A DNA stretch of 7,540 nucleotides. Source: Oscillospiraceae bacterium (lineage in GTDB: Bacteria > Bacillota > Clostridia > Oscillospirales > Ruminococcaceae). The stretch is from positions 1-7,540 of the forward strand of contig JAEDOB010000098.1 of the NCBI GenBank assembly GCA_016302225.1. The letters run 5' to 3'. This document shows positions 6,220-7,540 of this stretch, in pieces; the stretch's first letter is position 1; each line of letters begins with the position of its first letter. The position numbers and the translations under genes were made by a program. Under the pieces are notes generated by a model. It made no database searches. It was given only the letters and a program-made list of their open reading frames with translations, and was not told where the DNA came from.

Positions 6220-7137
6220 TTAAAGGTCGCTGAAATCGGGAAGTGATGCCTTGCCGCTGTTGAGTGCCTGCATATAATCCGCACTGACATTCATAGACAT
6301 AACAACGTCCTTTGCGTAGGCAACGATAACGAAGTTTTTGCCCGACTGCCAAACCTCGCCCTGAATATCGTTATAGGTCATGACCGACTTGCCCAGGGAC
6401 TTATTATAAGCATCTGTAAGCGTCTTGTAGGCGGACTGCATATCATTTTCGGTAAGGTTGAAGTTAAGGATACCCGTTGCATAGAAGGCAAGCTTTCCGT
6501 TATCGAAATAGTAGTAGGAAATAGCGTCCTTGCCTAAGTATTTGCAGCGGTAGTAAAGAAGATTTTTGCTTTTCACATAGGTGTACTGACCCTCTTTAAG
6601 ACCCTTGATAGCGATAATATCTTCCTTGGTGCAGGTGTAGTCTACGGATTTTTTGGAGGTAGTGGCAGTAGCTGTTGCTGTTGTGACAGCGGTGCCTGCC
6701 TTGCCGTCCCAGACGCCTGCGGAGCTGAAATTATAGCTCTTTCCGCCGATGGTCACGGTACCTGTGCGCATCTTTCCGTCATTGCCGAAATAGTACCACT
6801 TATTGTCTATCTTTTTCCAGCCGGTGTACATAATTCCGTCGGTGCCGAAACGATAGTATGTACCGTTCAGCTTTACCCATGAGGTCGCCATCTGACCGTC
6901 GGAAAGGAAATAGTAGTATTTGTCGTTATGCTTGACAAAGCTGTTTTTCACCATAGTTCCGTTCTTGTAATAGTAATATTTTCCGTTTTTCTTTGAGAAG
7001 CCTGTAATACCTGTTTTGGCGGAAGATGAAGTCTTGGTGGGATTTGTCTTTGCCGCAGACGCAGAAATAGGAGCAACAGCAGTGCAGCTCATAACGGCAG
7101 CTGCCAGAACAGCCGCAATTTTTTTTGAAATTTTCAT
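6220..7137 (-). CDS. Secreted protein with choline-binding-type cell-wall repeats and an unknown C-terminal domain
   Basis: A 305-residue protein with three parts. A signal peptide (1 to about 29, ending SASA) comes first. Next is a block of tandem repeats of about 20 residues (about 43-146), each with the aromatic-glycine pattern of CW_binding/choline-binding repeats: NGKYYYYKNGTM, NDKYYYFLSDGQM, NGTYYRFGTDGIM, DNKWYYFGNDGKM and a last weaker GGKSYNFSSAGVW. After an Ala/Thr linker (149-161) comes the same unknown domain (about 163-300) found in the downstream gene. The repeats usually bind choline on teichoic acids or other wall polymers, so the protein probably sits on the cell surface; this is family knowledge. 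The C-terminal domain is not recognised. The start is set at ATG 7137, 6 bases after AGGAGG; the open frame continues upstream to 7185 but that part covers the promoter region. It is the first gene of a two-gene operon. Confidence 0.82.
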   Translation of the reverse strand: MKISKKIAAVLAAAVMSCTAVAPISASAAKTNPTKTSSSAKTGITGFSKKNGKYYYYKNGTMVKNSFVKHNDKYYYFLSDGQMATSWVKLNGTYYRFGTDGIMYTGWKKIDNKWYYFGNDGKMRTGTVTIGGKSYNFSSAGVWDGKAGTAVTTATATATTSKKSVDYTCTKEDIIAIKGLKEGQYTYVKSKNLLYYRCKYLGKDAISYYYFDNGKLAFYATGILNFNLTENDMQSAYKTLTDAYNKSLGKSVMTYNDIQGEVWQSGKNFVIVAYAKDVVMSMNVSADYMQALNSGKASLPDFSDL

Positions 7138-7175
7138 TATTATCCTCCTGTCACATCTGAGATTATCTGTATATA

Positions 7176-7204
7176 ATAGTATCATTTTCCTCTGTAAATG
7201 TCAA
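7176..7204 (-). promoter_or_regulatory. Sigma-A promoter of the secreted-protein pair
   Basis: A perfect TTGACA on the minus strand (7204-7199) is followed after 17 bases by TACTAT (7181-7176, 4 of 6), preceded by TGA as an extended -10. The -35 box lies only 16 bases from the edge of the inverted-repeat element at 7221. Confidence 0.75.
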
Positions 7205-7244
7205 TATCATTTTTGCATTTATTAAGGAAATACTGATTTATGGG

Positions 7245-7417
7245 TGTCCCCGCCCACGGAAATCAAATTTCAACGAATTTTTGTAGGGGACGGGTTTCCC
7301 GTCCCGCAGATACGCTGCATTTTCGCATTTCATCGATACTGCGGGCGACCAATGGTCGCCCCTACATAAGCATATTTGTTGGGAAATATATAAAAATTGA
7401 TTTCCGTTGTCCCCGCC
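7245..7417. repeat. Inner inverted-repeat unit flanked by 10-bp direct repeats
   Basis: Within the element, ACGGAAATCAAATTT (7256-7270) pairs with an inverted copy at 7407-7393, 14 of 15 identical. This inner unit of about 152 bases is flanked by the direct repeats TGTCCCCGCC at 7245-7254 and 7408-7417. That arrangement looks like an insertion with a target duplication inside the outer element, although one extra base lies on the left side. Confidence 0.55.
7282..7366. repeat. Innermost GC-rich palindromic core with two perfect hairpins
   Basis: TGTAGGGG (7282-7289) is inverted at 7359-7366. Inside are GGGACGGG-TTT-CCCGTCCC (7287-7305) and GGGCGACC-AAT-GGTCGCCC (7343-7361), each a perfect 8-base stem. 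CCCGCAG (7303-7309) also pairs with CTGCGGG (7339-7345). The core can fold as two hairpins or as one long stem on either strand. Confidence 0.75.
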
Positions 7418-7479
7418 TAGATACGTCACTCAGGAAACAAGAAAAATAAAATTGTCGATTAAATCAGCAGTTCCTTAAT

Positions 7480-7540
7480 GCTTTGCTATCCTTTCAAAGC
7501 CTTTGGAAAACGCCGTCCTGTCGCATAAAAACAGAAAGTC
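7480..7540. other. Right-edge stretch with no assignable feature
   Basis: I see only a 6-base inverted repeat, GCTTTG (7480-7485) with CAAAGC (7495-7500). A minus-strand frame enters from the edge and stops in the element's right repeat (TAA at 7477-7475). It is too short to call as a gene. Confidence 0.3.

Larger units (their letters stand above)
7221..7479. mobile_element. MITE-like element with 20-bp terminal inverted repeats
   Basis: The 259-base unit begins with ATTAAGGAAATACTGATTTA (7221-7240). It ends with the complement of ATTAAGGAACTGCTGATTTA (7460-7479), 18 of 20 identical. No credible protein is encoded between; the open frames across it are short and lack ribosome sites. Size, inverted ends and absence of a transposase fit a non-autonomous miniature element moved by an enzyme encoded elsewhere, but no clean target-site duplication could be fixed at the outer ends. 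The interior is nested (see inner unit). It fills most of the 403-base gap upstream of the secreted pair. Confidence 0.65.

Noticed and set aside
7238..7449. Short open frames on both strands across the inverted-repeat element
   Set aside because: They lack ribosome sites, run through palindromes, and are explained by the repeat structure.
7221..7479. CRISPR array
   Set aside because: The repeats are inverted and nested, not regularly spaced direct repeats, and no cas genes are present.
7475..7540. Minus-strand frame of 21 codons entering from the right edge and stopping in the element's right inverted repeat
   Set aside because: Another minus frame is nearly as long, there is no start in view, and the composition gives no family clue. 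It could be the end of a real gene but cannot be supported from 60 bases.

Overview
The window looks like chromosomal DNA of a spore-forming gut Clostridia bacterium, most likely a Ruminococcus-like member of the Oscillospiraceae. This rests on strong AGGAGG ribosome sites with sigma-A promoters, moderate GC, a clostridial SleC-type spore-cortex domain next to peptidoglycan-binding repeats, a secreted protein with choline-binding-type repeats, and GC-rich intergenic hairpins. The genus is an inference, because no rRNA or tRNA gene is present.

Layout. Bases 1-800 (minus) hold the N-terminal 266 codons of a U32-peptidase-like protein that runs off the left edge. It diverges from a complete polyphosphate kinase 1 gene (ppk1, 1032-3143, plus) that has a near-consensus extended -10 promoter. 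A bidirectional hairpin terminator (about 3147-3181) separates ppk1 from a convergent three-gene minus-strand operon (5097 to 3183). That operon encodes a SleC-type N-terminal domain protein followed by two proteins built from peptidoglycan-binding repeats; no catalytic domain is visible in any of them. Divergent from it is a monocistronic HPr-family gene (5255-5512, plus) with its own strong promoter. It keeps the PTS phosphorylation histidine but has Arg where the regulatory Ser46 should be.

A second bidirectional terminator (5521-5560) separates HPr from a convergent minus-strand pair (7137 to 5623). These are two secreted paralogues sharing a C-terminal domain of about 135 residues that I do not recognise. 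The upstream one also carries choline-binding-type cell-wall repeats, and the downstream one lacks them. The pair has a perfect TTGACA -35.

The right end (7221-7479) is a MITE-like element with 20-bp terminal inverted repeats. Inside it lies a second inverted-repeat unit flanked by 10-bp direct repeats, and inside that a third layer with two perfect GC-rich hairpins. A diverged copy of the element's right-end sequence sits at 5577-5618, just past the other end of the secreted gene pair. The last 60 bases hold nothing I can assign.

The genes do not form one pathway. The common theme is envelope and spore-wall proteins beside phosphate and energy housekeeping genes. The points most worth a second look are the nested element, the non-catalytic SleC-domain operon, the unknown secreted domain, and the atypical residues in HPr and PPK1.
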